64,000 nt of DNA, taken from assembly GCF_010728925.1 (NCBI RefSeq), contig NZ_AP022608.1, positions 1,550,001 to 1,614,000 on the forward strand, written 5' to 3'. This document shows positions 37,239 through 47,949 of the stretch, piece after piece. The position numbers were made by a program, and so were the translations under genes. The notes beneath the pieces are model-generated. The model saw only the letters and a list, made by a program, of their open reading frames with translations. It was not told the origin of the DNA and did not search any database. This DNA comes from Mycolicibacterium gadium (lineage in GTDB: Bacteria > Actinomycetota > Actinomycetes > Mycobacteriales > Mycobacteriaceae). The first letter of the stretch is position 1. Every line of letters starts with the position of its first letter.

Positions 37239-38006
37239 ATGACAGACCCCAACAACACCGACATCCTGCTGATCAACACCCAGGATCGGGTGCGGACGCT
37301 GACGCTGAACCGCCCGCAGGCGCGCAATGCCCTGTCCTACACGCTGCGCACCGAGTTCTTCCAAGCGCTGCGGGATGCGGAGACCGCCGATGACGTCGAC
37401 GTCGTCATCTTCACCGGCACCGACCCGGTGTTCTGCGCGGGACTGGACCTCAAGGAACTCGGCGACACCACCGAGCTGCCCGACATCTCGCCGAAGTGGC
37501 CCGCGATGACCAAGCCGGTGATCGGCGCGATCAACGGCGCGGCGGTGACGGGCGGATTGGAGCTCGCGCTGTACTGCGACATCCTCATCGCTTCGGAGAA
37601 CGCCCGGTTCGCCGACACCCACGCCCGGGTCGGGCTGCTTCCGACCTGGGGTTTGTCCGTGCGGCTACCGCAGAAGGTCGGTGTCGGAATGGCGCGCCGG
37701 ATGAGCATGACCGGTGACTACCTCTCGGCCACCGAGGCTCTGCGCGCCGGTCTGGTCACCGAGGTCGTGCCGCACGACGAGCTGATGCCCGCCGCGCGCA
37801 GGGTGGCGGCGTCGATCGTCGGCAACAACCAGAAGGCGGTGCGGGCCCTGCTGGCGTCCTATCACCGCATCGACGATGCCGGTACCGCCGAGGGCCTGGC
37901 GCTCGAGGCCGACTCGGCGATCGCGTGGATGCGCTCGGCCAGCGGAGACGACATCGCCGCCAACCGCGCCGCGGTATTCGAACGGGGAAGGGCGCAGGTC
38001 CGGTGA
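37239..38006 (+). CDS. echA16: Enoyl-CoA hydratase/isomerase family protein, EchA16-like
   Basis: 255 residues, crotonase fold. The first oxyanion strand is present (DPVFCAGLDLKEL, about 64-76), and so is the second (INGAAVTGGLELALYCDILIAS, about 96-117). However, the two catalytic glutamates of true hydratases appear replaced: His in the FADTHARVG segment where PEI is usual, and Arg in GMARRMSMTG where AMEMVLTG is usual. It may be an isomerase, hydrolase or other crotonase. It is coupled to the methyltransferase gene (GTGA). Confidence 0.85.
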   Translation: MTDPNNTDILLINTQDRVRTLTLNRPQARNALSYTLRTEFFQALRDAETADDVDVVIFTGTDPVFCAGLDLKELGDTTELPDISPKWPAMTKPVIGAINGAAVTGGLELALYCDILIASENARFADTHARVGLLPTWGLSVRLPQKVGVGMARRMSMTGDYLSATEALRAGLVTEVVPHDELMPAARRVAASIVGNNQKAVRALLASYHRIDDAGTAEGLALEADSAIAWMRSASGDDIAANRAAVFERGRAQVR

Positions 38007-38569
38007 ACGAGGCCCATGAGCGCTGCGGCAGCGACGAATGGCGTCAGATGATTCGCGAGGTCATCCTGCCGTGGGCGTTAGGCGAAACCGACTTGGGAGA
38101 CGACGTTTTGGAGGTCGGTCCCGGCTATGGCGCTACCACCGACGTGCTCAGCGAGTCGGTGCCGAAGCTGACGTCGGTGGAGATCGACGAGCAGCTTGCA
38201 GCGATGCTGACGGATCGTTTCGCCGACGTGCCCGGTGTCGAAATCGTGCGCGGCGATGCGACGGCGCTGACGTACGAGGACGACCGGTTCACCGGTGCAG
38301 CGTGTTTCACGATGCTGCATCACGTGCCGACCATCGAGTTGCAGGACCGGCTGTTCGGCGAAGTCGCCCGCGTCCTCCGGCCAGGCGCGGCGCTGGTCGC
38401 CAGCGACAGCCTGGGCAGCGCCGAGCTCGAGGCCCATCACGAAGGCGACACGTACAACCCGGTCGACCCGGTGACACTGCAATCCCGTTTAAAGACAGCG
38501 GGTTTCGATCGTATCGAGGTACGCACGAATCCGTACGGGTGGTCGGTGATCGCGCGCGTCGCGGAATAA
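38003..38569 (+). CDS. Class I SAM-dependent methyltransferase
   Basis: 188 residues from the GTG at 38003 overlapping the echA16 stop. The SAM-binding motif I is VLEVGPGYGATTDVL (about 33-47), the acidic loop follows (VEIDEQLAAML), motif II ALTYEDDRFTGAACFTMLHHV and motif III VARVLRPGAALVAS are intact. Small size suggests a small-molecule or lipid substrate. It ends 1 bp before the convergent secreted protein gene. Confidence 0.85.
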   Translation: MNEAHERCGSDEWRQMIREVILPWALGETDLGDDVLEVGPGYGATTDVLSESVPKLTSVEIDEQLAAMLTDRFADVPGVEIVRGDATALTYEDDRFTGAACFTMLHHVPTIELQDRLFGEVARVLRPGAALVASDSLGSAELEAHHEGDTYNPVDPVTLQSRLKTAGFDRIEVRTNPYGWSVIARVAE

Positions 38570-38570
38570 T

Positions 38571-39023
38571 TCACGGACCGGGGGGAAGGTCGATGTCGAC
38601 CTTGACGACCTGCTCGATTCCCGGCTGATACGTGACGGGCTCGGACGGGGTGGGGCCGAACGTCGGACTCAACTCACCGCCGGGGCCGGAGAACTGGACG
38701 TTGAAGGCCGGCCTCGTCGGCGCGCTCGTGATGTACAGCGCCTCGCAGACGCCGTCGGAGAGTCGAGAGCGGAAGAACTGACCGACGGCCACTTTGGGGC
38801 TGTCGGTCGCAATGCCGCCCTCGGAGAGGACCACCGACGATCCTCGGCGAACGGGCCCGAGCGCTGACGTGCCGACGCACTGGTCGTCGCCGTCCACCGG
38901 GGCGAACGACTGGCGGATCTGCACGTAGACCGCTGTGCCGACGGTCGGCTCCGCGGCCGCCGACGGCACCGCAACCAGACTTGCCGCGGCGCCGGCGGCA
39001 AGGGCGATTGCGAGCCGTGTCAT
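38571..39023 (-). CDS. Secreted protein of unknown function
   Basis: 150 residues. Sec signal peptide (LAIALAAGAAASLVAVPSAAAEP, residues 4-26) with an AxA cleavage site. The mature part has two cysteines (DDQCVG, DGVCEAL) likely forming a disulfide, and a Pro/Gly-rich end (FSGPGGELSPTFGPTPSEP). It resembles conserved mycobacterial exported proteins, but I cannot name a family. It lies 10 bp behind the dinF gene in the same direction. Confidence 0.65.
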   Translation of the reverse strand: MTRLAIALAAGAAASLVAVPSAAAEPTVGTAVYVQIRQSFAPVDGDDQCVGTSALGPVRRGSSVVLSEGGIATDSPKVAVGQFFRSRLSDGVCEALYITSAPTRPAFNVQFSGPGGELSPTFGPTPSEPVTYQPGIEQVVKVDIDLPPGP

Positions 39024-39033
39024 GGCAGTCAGC

Positions 39034-40398
39034 CTAACCAGTGCCCGGCACCAGCCAGCGTCCGGAGAACGCCCGCCAGCCGACGAACACGAGCCGCAGC
39101 ACCATGAACGTCGACAGCCCGGCCCAGATACCGAGCAGACCCCAGCCGTAACCCAGCGACAGCCAGATCAACGGCAGGAACCCGACCAGCGCACTGATCA
39201 ATGTGGCATTGCGCATGAATTTGGCGTCACCGGCGCCCAGCAGCACCCCGTCGAGCGCGAAAACGATTCCGGCGACCGGCAATTGAGCGACCATGAACCA
39301 CCACGGGACGCCGATCGCGTCGAGCACCGAACGGTCGTCGGTGAAAATGCTCGGGATCACCGAGGCGCCGATGGCGAACACACCTGCCAGCAGCGCGGAG
39401 GCGAGGGTGGAGAAAATCGTGACCCGCCACGCAACCGATCTTGCGTGCGCCAGCTGACCCGCGCCCAACGCGGCACCGACCAGCGACTGTGCGGCGATCG
39501 CCAGCGAGTCCAGCACCAGGGCGAGGAAATTCCACAGTTGAAGCACCACCTGGTGCGCCGCGACCGCGGCGGCGCCGAACCTGGCGGCGACAGCGCCCGC
39601 GGAGACGAAGCACGCCTGGAAGGCCAGGGTGCGCAACAGCAGGTCACGCCCCAGCACGACCTGTGCCCGCAGGATCGCCGGATCGATCCGCAGGGACACC
39701 CGCTCGACGTACAGGGCGCGCAAAAAGAGGAGCGCAGCGAGCCACTGGCCGACGAGGTTGGCCAACGCCGAGCCCTCCAGTTCGAGCCTCGGCATCCCCA
39801 GCCAGCCGTACACCAGCAGTGGGCACAGCACGGCCGACAACACGAACCCCGTTACGACATAGCGCAGCGGGCGCACGGTGTCCTGCACGCCGCGCATCCA
39901 CCCGTTGCCCGCCGCCGAGATGAGGATCGCCGGAACGCCGAAAATCGCGATGCGGACCCACGGCAGGGCCTCGTCCGCGATCTCGCCGCCCTCCGACGCC
40001 CCAGCCAGCGCTGATACGAGCGGCACGGCGCAGACCTGGACCACGACGACGATCACCATGCCCAGACCCAGTGCCAGCCAGGTCGCCTGCAGGCCTTCAC
40101 CGACCGCGGCCCGACGATCGCCTGCGCCGAAGAACCGCGCCGAGCGCGCGGTGGTGCCGTAGGACAGGAACGTCATCTGGGAGCTGAGCGTCGCCAGGAT
40201 CAGCCCGCCGATGGCGAGGCCGGCCAGCGGCAAGGCACCCAGGCGGCCGACGATGGCGATGTCGAACAGCAGATACATCGGCTCTGCGGCCAGCACCCCG
40301 AGAGCCGGTAGCGCCAGTCCGGCGATGCGGCGGCCGGTCGTCCCCGGCTGACGCGTGGGCCCAGTCGGGACCGCCGGGCCGTCGGCCGGTTCAGTCAA
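39034..40398 (-). CDS. dinF: MATE-family efflux transporter DinF
   Basis: 454 residues with twelve hydrophobic segments in two pseudo-repeats, typical of the MATE/DinF branch. It begins with a polar N terminus then RRIAGLALPALGVLAAEPMYLLFD, the family opening. The start is a TTG at 40398, 33 bp after nrnA, without a clear ribosome-binding site. It exports cationic or toxic compounds with Na+ or H+ antiport. Last gene of the rimP-nusA-infB operon, as in M. tuberculosis (Rv2836c). Confidence 0.9.
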   Translation of the reverse strand: MTEPADGPAVPTGPTRQPGTTGRRIAGLALPALGVLAAEPMYLLFDIAIVGRLGALPLAGLAIGGLILATLSSQMTFLSYGTTARSARFFGAGDRRAAVGEGLQATWLALGLGMVIVVVVQVCAVPLVSALAGASEGGEIADEALPWVRIAIFGVPAILISAAGNGWMRGVQDTVRPLRYVVTGFVLSAVLCPLLVYGWLGMPRLELEGSALANLVGQWLAALLFLRALYVERVSLRIDPAILRAQVVLGRDLLLRTLAFQACFVSAGAVAARFGAAAVAAHQVVLQLWNFLALVLDSLAIAAQSLVGAALGAGQLAHARSVAWRVTIFSTLASALLAGVFAIGASVIPSIFTDDRSVLDAIGVPWWFMVAQLPVAGIVFALDGVLLGAGDAKFMRNATLISALVGFLPLIWLSLGYGWGLLGIWAGLSTFMVLRLVFVGWRAFSGRWLVPGTG

Positions 40399-40431
40399 TG
40401 TGCCGGCTGATGGAGGCGCGCGCAGACAGAG

Positions 40432-41926
<1,495 letters not shown>

Positions 41927-41960
41927 ACTCAGACCCTCTGTTCTTGGCCTGAGCGGCTCG

Positions 41961-44699
41961 TCACGTGCGTTCCTTCTCGACGAGCTCGTACGCCTCGATC
42001 ACGTCGCCCTCCTTGATGTCGGAGTACGTCAGCGTCAGACCACACTCGTATCCGTCGCGCACCTCGGTGACGTCGTCCTTCTCCCGTCGCAACGACGAGA
42101 TCGTGACGGTCTCGGCCACCACGACGTTGTCGCGAAGCAGTCGCGCCTTCGCGTTGCGCCGGATGAGACCGGAGGTGACGAGGCAACCGGCGATGTTGCC
42201 GACCTTCGACGAACGGAAGATCGCGCGGATCTCGGCGCGGCCGAGCTCCTTCTCCTCGTAGACCGGTTTGAGCATGCCCTTGAGCGCACTCTGGATCTCG
42301 TCGATGGCCTGGTAGATCACCGAGTAGTACCGGATGTCGACGCCCTCGCGGTTGGCCAGCTCGGTGGCCTTGCCCTCGGCACGGACGTTGAAGCCGATGA
42401 TGATCGCATCCGAGGCCGACGCCAGGTTGACGTTGGTCTCGGTGACACCACCGACGCCGCGGTCGATGACCCGCAGCTCGACCTCGTCGTCGATCTCGAT
42501 ACCGAGCAGGGCCTCTTCCAGCGCCTCGACGGTGCCGGAGTTGTCGCCCTTGAGGATCAAGTTGAGCTGCGACGTCTCCTTCAACGCTGCATCGAGATCG
42601 TCCAGGCTGATCCGCTTACGCGTGCGCGCGGCCAGCGCGTTGCGCTTGCGCGCGCTGCGCCGGTCGGCGATCTGCCGGGCGATGCGGTCCTCGTCGACGA
42701 CGAGCAGGTTGTCACCGGCGCCGGGCACCGACGTGAACCCGACAACCTGCACCGGGCGTGACGGCAGCGCCTCTTCGACATCCTCGCCGTGTTCGTCGAC
42801 CATGCGCCGGACGCGGCCATACGCGTCGCCGGCCACGATCGAGTCACCGACGCGCAACGTGCCGCGCTGGATGAGCACAGTGGCAACCGGTCCGCGACCG
42901 CGGTCCAGGTGCGCCTCGATGGCCACACCTTGGGCTTCCATATCGGGGTTGGCTCGAAGGTCGAGTGCGGCATCTGCGGTCAGTAGCACCGCCTCGAGCA
43001 GCGCCTGGATGTTGGTGCCCTGCTTGGCCGAGATGTCGACGAACATCGTGTCGCCACCGAAGTCCTCAGCGACCAGGTTGTACTCGGTGAGCTGGGCCCG
43101 GATCTTGGACGGGTCGGCCCCCTCTTTGTCGATCTTGTTGACCGCCACCACAATCGGCACGTCGGCCGCCTGTGCGTGGTTGATGGCCTCCACCGTCTGC
43201 GGCATGACGCCGTCATCGGCCGCGACCACCAGGATCGCGATGTCGGTGGCCTTCGCTCCGCGCGCACGCATGGCGGTGAACGCCTCGTGGCCCGGGGTGT
43301 CGATGAAGGTGATCGGCCGTTCGCTGCCGTCGTGTTCGACGGCAACCTGGTAGGCGCCGATGTGCTGGGTGATGCCGCCGGCCTCGCCCTCACGCACACT
43401 GGCGTTACGGATGGTGTCGAGCAGTCGGGTCTTGCCGTGGTCGACGTGACCCATGACGGTGACGACCGGCGGCCGGACCTCCAAGGCGGACTCGTCCCCT
43501 GCGTCTTCTCCGTAGGACAGGTCAAAAGACTCCAGCAGTTCGCGGTCCTCGTCCTCCGGGGACACGACCTGCACGACGTAGTTCATCTCGCCGCCGAGCA
43601 GTTCGAGGGTCTCGTCACCGACGGACTGGGTGGCGGTCACCATCTCGCCGAGATTGAACAGTGCCTGCACCAGGGCTGCTGGGTTGGCATCGATCTTCTC
43701 GGCGAAGTCCACCAGCGATGCGCCGCGGGCCAGCCGGATGACCTCCCCATTGCCGTGCGGCAACCGCACGCCACCGACGACGGGTGCCTGCATGTTCTCG
43801 TATTCGGCGCGCTTCGCCCGCTTCGACTTGCGTCCACGCTTGGGCGCACCGCCGGGGCGGCCGAACGCACCCGCAGCGCCACCGCGCTGGCCGGGACGAC
43901 CGCCACCACCGGGACGACCCCGGAAACCTCCAGCAGCCGCTCCGCCTGCGGCGCCACCACCGCCGGCGCCACCGCCACGGTAATTACCGCCGCCGCCACC
44001 GCCGCCGGGACCGCCTGGACGACCACCGCCGCTGCCGCCACCTGGACCACGGCCACCTGGACCGGGACGGGGGCCGCCGGGGCGACCGCCGCCGGCGCCG
44101 ACACCGGGCCGGGGTCCGGCCGGACGCGGAGGCATGTTGCCCGGCGACATGCCCGGGCGAGGAGCTCCTGGCCGCGGGGCACCCGGACGGGGCGCCTGCG
44201 GACGCGGAGCCGGCCGCTCGACAGGCGTCTGGGAAGAGAAAGGATTGTTGCCGACGCGCGGTGCCCGCGCGGCGGGCTTGGGCGCCGGGCCTGGCCGCGG
44301 ACCGGGCGTCGCACCCGGGGTCGGTCCAGGCTGAGCCGGGGGTGCGGCCGGTGGGGCCGCGGGTTGCGGCGTCGCGGCGGCTGCCGGGGGTGCCGCAGGC
44401 TCCTCGGGTGCTGCGGGCGGGGGCGCAGGCGCCGCCGGCTTGGGAGCGCCGGGCTTCGCGGTCGTCGCGGCGGGCTTGGCCGGTGCGCTGGCCGGCGAAC
44501 CATTGCCACTTGCCGGGGCCTTCTCCGCGGCGGGTTTGCCGCCGCCGAAGGATTCGCGCAACCGGCGCGCAACGGGGGCCTCCACCGTGGAGGACGCGGA
44601 TTTGACGAATTCGCCCTGATCGCTCAGGCGGGCGAGAACTTCTTTACTGGTGACACCGAGCTCTTTTGCCAACTCGTGTACACGGGCCTTACCTGCCAC
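41961..44699 (-). CDS. infB: Translation initiation factor IF-2
   Basis: 912 residues. The N-terminal 300 residues are a long low-complexity region: Pro/Ala-rich (about 60-150) then Gly/Arg/Pro repeats (about 165-285), as in mycobacterial IF-2. The GTPase domain has GHVDHGKT (416-423), DTPGHEAF and NKID; domains II-IV follow to the C terminus. It delivers initiator tRNA to the 30S subunit. The repetitive DNA at 43860-44450 belongs to this low-complexity region. Confidence 0.96.
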   Translation of the reverse strand: MAGKARVHELAKELGVTSKEVLARLSDQGEFVKSASSTVEAPVARRLRESFGGGKPAAEKAPASGNGSPASAPAKPAATTAKPGAPKPAAPAPPPAAPEEPAAPPAAAATPQPAAPPAAPPAQPGPTPGATPGPRPGPAPKPAARAPRVGNNPFSSQTPVERPAPRPQAPRPGAPRPGAPRPGMSPGNMPPRPAGPRPGVGAGGGRPGGPRPGPGGRGPGGGSGGGRPGGPGGGGGGGNYRGGGAGGGGAAGGAAAGGFRGRPGGGGRPGQRGGAAGAFGRPGGAPKRGRKSKRAKRAEYENMQAPVVGGVRLPHGNGEVIRLARGASLVDFAEKIDANPAALVQALFNLGEMVTATQSVGDETLELLGGEMNYVVQVVSPEDEDRELLESFDLSYGEDAGDESALEVRPPVVTVMGHVDHGKTRLLDTIRNASVREGEAGGITQHIGAYQVAVEHDGSERPITFIDTPGHEAFTAMRARGAKATDIAILVVAADDGVMPQTVEAINHAQAADVPIVVAVNKIDKEGADPSKIRAQLTEYNLVAEDFGGDTMFVDISAKQGTNIQALLEAVLLTADAALDLRANPDMEAQGVAIEAHLDRGRGPVATVLIQRGTLRVGDSIVAGDAYGRVRRMVDEHGEDVEEALPSRPVQVVGFTSVPGAGDNLLVVDEDRIARQIADRRSARKRNALAARTRKRISLDDLDAALKETSQLNLILKGDNSGTVEALEEALLGIEIDDEVELRVIDRGVGGVTETNVNLASASDAIIIGFNVRAEGKATELANREGVDIRYYSVIYQAIDEIQSALKGMLKPVYEEKELGRAEIRAIFRSSKVGNIAGCLVTSGLIRRNAKARLLRDNVVVAETVTISSLRREKDDVTEVRDGYECGLTLTYSDIKEGDVIEAYELVEKERT

Positions 44700-44766
44700 T
44701 ACAACTCCTGTCTAGGAGGCGGCAGCGGTGGTCGGCGCCGCGCCTCGGGTTAGCTATGACGCATGG

Positions 44767-45147
44767 TCATCGAGACTTCACGGTGTGCTCATGTTCTTCG
44801 CTACCTGTCCTGTCGCCTTGGTGCGCGGCCACTTCAGCGCCTCGAACTGCGCTCAAGTGCTCTTGCACCGCGGTGGTGTCCGGTGAACCGGTGATCCGTA
44901 ACGCTCGGACGAATGCTCGCCGTCGGATTGCTACGTCTAGACACTCCGGATCGGGATGCAACCAGGCACCCCGCCCCGGCAGCTTTCTGGCGGTGTCAAC
45001 GGTCACGGCACATTCGCCATTCCCGCCGTCCGCAGCCACTACACGAAGCAGTTCGACGGCCAGCTCTCGCTTCCGGCAGCCGACGCACGTACGGACCGGT
45101 CCTTCTGGTCGTCTATGCGGCGAAGCCGGAGTCTCGCGCTGGATCAC
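44767..45147 (-). CDS. ylxR: YlxR (DUF448) RNA-binding protein
   Basis: 126 residues from the GTG at 45147. YlxR signature: RTCVGCRKRELAVELLRVV and GRGAWLHPDPECLDVAIRRRAF. Such proteins sit between nusA and infB in most bacteria and bind RNA, with links to RNase P and nucleoid roles reported in some species. The C-terminal 35 residues are polar and poorly conserved. 67 bp separate it from infB. Confidence 0.88.
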   Translation of the reverse strand: MIQRETPASPHRRPEGPVRTCVGCRKRELAVELLRVVAADGGNGECAVTVDTARKLPGRGAWLHPDPECLDVAIRRRAFVRALRITGSPDTTAVQEHLSAVRGAEVAAHQGDRTGSEEHEHTVKSR

Positions 45148-45222
45148 GGTTCAGTCTAGCCATACCTGGTCGATGCACCTAAATGGCCGTCCGTGCCGAT
45201 CGGTCGCGGCACCAACAGCGGG

Positions 45223-46224
45223 TCATCCAGCCGGTACGGCCTCTGCATCGCTGCGGATGTCGATACGCCACCCCGTCAGCCGGGCAGCGAGCCGGGCGTT
45301 TTGCCCTTCCTTGCCGATCGCGAGCGACAGCTGAAAATCCGGCACGACGACGCGAGCGGCGCGAGCGGCCTCGTCGATGACGCTCACCGACACGACCTTG
45401 GCCGGTGAGAGCGCGTTGGCCACGAACTTCGCCGGGTCGGGGTCGAAGTCGATGATGTCGATCTTCTCGCCGGACAACTCGCTCATCACGTTGCGTACCC
45501 GCTGGCCCATGGGACCGATGCAGGCGCCCTTGGCGTTGAGCCCCGGCACCCGCGACGTCACCGCGATCTTGGACCGGTGGCCGGCCTCGCGGGCGACCGC
45601 CACGATCTCGACCGACCCTTCGGCGATCTCGGGGACCTCCAGCGAGAACAGCTTGCGCACCAGGTTGGGGTGGGTGCGCGACAGCGTGATCAACGGTTCG
45701 CGTGCGCCGCGGGTGACGCCGACGACGTAGCAACGCAGGCGGTCGCCGTGTTCGTAGCGCTCCCCCGGCACCTGTTCAGCCGACGGGATGACGCCTTCGG
45801 ATCCCTTGGTCTCACTGCCCATGCGCACGACGACGAGGCCGCGCGCATTGGCTCGGGCATCGCGCTGTATGACACCGGCGACGATGTCACCCTCGCGGGC
45901 CGAGAACTCGCCGTAGTTCTTCTCGTTCTCGGCATCGCGCAACCGCTGCAGGATCACCTGACGCGCGGTGGTCGCCGCGATGCGGCCGAAACCCTCTGGC
46001 GTGTCGTCCCATTCGGAGATGACGTTGCCGTCCTCGTCGGTTTCTCGCGCGAGCACCTGCACGACGCCCGTCTTGCGGTCGATCTCGATGCGCGCGTCCG
46101 CCTCGTGCCCCTCGGTGTGGCGGTACGCCGTCAGCAGCGCCGACTTGATGGTTTCGACAACGACGTCGACCGAAATCCCTTTGTCAGCCTCAATGGCGTG
46201 CAATGCCGCCATGTCGATGTTCAC
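45223..46224 (-). CDS. nusA: Transcription termination/antitermination factor NusA
   Basis: 333 residues (347 in M. tuberculosis): N-terminal polymerase-binding domain, S1 domain ([25 protein letters not shown], about 110-135) and two KH domains with [14 protein letters not shown] and [19 protein letters not shown]. No C-terminal acidic repeats, as usual in actinobacteria. It overlaps rimP by four bases. It modulates pausing and could control its own leader; see the hairpins at 46787-46821. Confidence 0.95.
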   Translation of the reverse strand: MNIDMAALHAIEADKGISVDVVVETIKSALLTAYRHTEGHEADARIEIDRKTGVVQVLARETDEDGNVISEWDDTPEGFGRIAATTARQVILQRLRDAENEKNYGEFSAREGDIVAGVIQRDARANARGLVVVRMGSETKGSEGVIPSAEQVPGERYEHGDRLRCYVVGVTRGAREPLITLSRTHPNLVRKLFSLEVPEIAEGSVEIVAVAREAGHRSKIAVTSRVPGLNAKGACIGPMGQRVRNVMSELSGEKIDIIDFDPDPAKFVANALSPAKVVSVSVIDEAARAARVVVPDFQLSLAIGKEGQNARLAARLTGWRIDIRSDAEAVPAG

Positions 46225-46760
46225 CGCGGGCCCCCCTTCCCAGCTTGACCGGTCAGCTCCAACTCATGCTTGTTCGGAGGTGAAAACTCAACCTGCACAA
46301 CCGCTTTGGCGATGTCCTCCATCGATAGCTCACGGACCGACAGATCGGCACCACGCCCTTTACGTACCACCAATCGCACGGTGCCATCGCTGGTTTCACC
46401 TAATCTGCCAGTCAATTCGGCGCCATCGGACAGCGTCAGCTCGACCTTGCGGCCGCGCGCGCGACGGAAGTGCTTCTCGGTGGTCAGCGGGCGGTCCACT
46501 CCCGGCGACGTGACCTCGAGGACGTATGGCGTCGCGTCGCCGTCGACACGGTCCAACAGTTCGGATGCGGATCGTGACAGTGCGGCGGCCGAATCCAGAT
46601 TCAGACCGTCGTCGCTATCGGCCACCACCGTGATGCGGGGCGGACGCGCTGCGGCGTCAATAATGACGTCTTCGATGTCGTAGCCTGCGCGCGCGAATTC
46701 ACCACCAAGCAGCTCGATGACCTGCTGCTGCGAAGGTAATCCCGCAGACCGCTCCGTCAC
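46221..46760 (-). CDS. rimP: Ribosome maturation factor RimP
   Basis: 179 residues from the GTG at 46760, which has GAGGAG 6 nt upstream; the frame upstream to 46862 lies in the leader. RimP features: [53 protein letters not shown] (in parts [23 protein letters not shown]). It helps assemble 30S subunits. First gene of the rimP-nusA-ylxR-infB-rbfA-nrnA-dinF operon. Confidence 0.93.
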   Translation of the reverse strand: MTERSAGLPSQQQVIELLGGEFARAGYDIEDVIIDAAARPPRITVVADSDDGLNLDSAAALSRSASELLDRVDGDATPYVLEVTSPGVDRPLTTEKHFRRARGRKVELTLSDGAELTGRLGETSDGTVRLVVRKGRGADLSVRELSMEDIAKAVVQVEFSPPNKHELELTGQAGKGGPR

Positions 46761-46786
46761 GGCGAGCTCCTCATCTTGAATTGTTC

Positions 46787-46821
46787 GGACACAGGTTCGG
46801 CGTGTCCTGGCACTTGGACAC
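46787..46821 (-). promoter_or_regulatory. Two mutually exclusive hairpins in the rimP-nusA-infB leader
   Basis: On the transcribed (minus) strand the order is GTGTCC (46821-46816), GGACAC (46807-46802), GTGTCC (46792-46787). The central GGACAC can pair with either copy, with an 8-nt or a 9-nt loop, so only one hairpin can form. The second GTGTCC is 27 nt before the rimP GTG and close to its ribosome-binding site GAGGAG. This looks like a small attenuator or switch, but six-base stems are modest and the transcript start is unknown. Confidence 0.4.
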
Positions 46822-46906
46822 TGAAACCGCCTTTCAACGATACGCCAGCGCCGCCGCGGCAACCGGCAAAAGCGCGGTGGGCGTCGGCGGTCGCTGCAAT
46901 GGCAAG

Positions 46907-47416
46907 ATGTTGCACGTGCCGAGCCCGAACCCGACCGTCAGCAGGCGGCGAGTGCTGATCGGTACGGCGGCCTTGGCATTGCTCGGCGCGTCGGCGGCCG
47001 CGTGCGGTTCGTCGGAACCGCCTCCCGAGGTCGGCGAGCTGGCCGCCCAACTCGAACGGGCCCGCAGCGACAGCCAATTGGCCACCGACGCGGCGGCCGC
47101 CGCGCGGGGCGACATCGTCGAGGCCTTGAACGCCGTCGCGTCCGAGCGAGCGGCGCACGCTCAGGCGCTGACCGACGAACTGGTCAGGATGCGCGGGACG
47201 GATGCGCCCACCGCCACCCCGACCAGCACGACGGCGGCGCCGTCCACGGCCCCGATGGTGAAGGACGTCATCTCCGCGCTGACGCAGTCCGCGTCCAGCG
47301 CGACCGCGCTGGCGACCAAGATGTCGGGTTACCGAGCCGGCCTGCTGGGCTCGATCGCCGCGGCATGCACCGCGGCCTACACGGTGGCATTGGTTCCGCC
47401 GGGGAGCACGCAATGA
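46907..47416 (+). CDS. Exported lipoprotein with twin-arginine-like signal (Rv2843-like)
   Basis: 169 residues from the ATG at 46907; a GTG at 46916 is possible. The N terminus has [22 protein letters not shown]: twin arginines, a hydrophobic core and a lipobox AAAC, so it is likely exported and lipid-anchored. The mature part is a long helical region rich in Ala/Asp/Arg (about 50-110), a Thr/Pro/Ala linker ([13 protein letters not shown]) and a second helix. It overlaps the next gene (ATGA). Gene order as Rv2843-Rv2844. Role unknown. Confidence 0.7.
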   Translation: MLHVPSPNPTVSRRRVLIGTAALALLGASAAACGSSEPPPEVGELAAQLERARSDSQLATDAAAAARGDIVEALNAVASERAAHAQALTDELVRMRGTDAPTATPTSTTAAPSTAPMVKDVISALTQSASSATALATKMSGYRAGLLGSIAAACTAAYTVALVPPGSTQ

Positions 47417-47922
47417 CGTCCCCCGAACCGACACCCTCGACGACGACGTCGTCGAGGGCCGCCGAACCGACCAGCCCGGCGCGGCCGCAGAACGCCGCCG
47501 ACGCCGCGCTGTTCGACGCGATCGCGACGGCGCAGGCGTCGATCTACGGCTACGGCATCGTGTCGGCTCATTCCGTTCCCGACCTGAACTACCTCGTGTC
47601 GTCGTCGATGGCCGCGCACCGCCGACAGCGCGAGGAGGCGTTGGCGATGCTGCAGGCGCGTTCCGTGGACGCCCCGCTGCCCGCGGCAGGGTACGAGTTG
47701 CCGATCGAGGTGGACAACCCCACCGACGCGGCCAATCTCGCGGTGCGAATGGAAGAAGACTCCGCGGTCGCGTGGCGGGCCGTCGTGGAACAGGCCACCG
47801 ACGAGAAGGAGCGCGCGTTCGCGGTGGGCGCGCTGACGGATTGCGCGGTCAGGGCGGCACGATGGACCCGCGCTCTGGGCACGACGCCGATCACGGTCGC
47901 CTTCCCAGGCGGCTCTGAGTAG
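47413..47922 (+). CDS. DUF4439 ferritin-like protein (Rv2844-like)
   Basis: 169 residues from the ATG at 47413, overlapping the lipoprotein stop by four bases. Disordered Ser/Thr/Pro N terminus (1-28), then a four-helix ferritin-like domain: AADAALFDAIATAQASIYGYG, LVSSSMAAHRRQREEAL, AVRMEEDSAVAWRAVVEQA, RAFAVGALTDCAVRAARW. Metal residues are not obvious, as in DUF4439. Its coupling with an exported lipoprotein suggests a shared role at the membrane. It faces convergent proS. Confidence 0.75.
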   Translation: MTSPEPTPSTTTSSRAAEPTSPARPQNAADAALFDAIATAQASIYGYGIVSAHSVPDLNYLVSSSMAAHRRQREEALAMLQARSVDAPLPAAGYELPIEVDNPTDAANLAVRMEEDSAVAWRAVVEQATDEKERAFAVGALTDCAVRAARWTRALGTTPITVAFPGGSE

Positions 47923-47949
47923 AACCGACCTGGCGCATGTGCCCGGCGC

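Noticed and set aside
36375..37622. 415-codon leftward frame extending the DUF1802 gene upstream
   Set aside because: The upstream 230 codons are antisense to echA16 and another frame of the DUF2277 gene. The GTG at 36938 overlapping the DUF2277 stop is the natural start.
43860..44450. Repetitive GC-rich DNA that could look like a repeat array
   Set aside because: It encodes the low-complexity N-terminal linker of IF-2 in one continuous frame. No spacer-repeat order, so not CRISPR or a tandem repeat locus.
43176..44753. 525-codon open frame opposite infB and other long frames over the IF-2 low-complexity region
   Set aside because: They are products of the repetitive Gly/Pro/Arg coding of infB read on the other strand.
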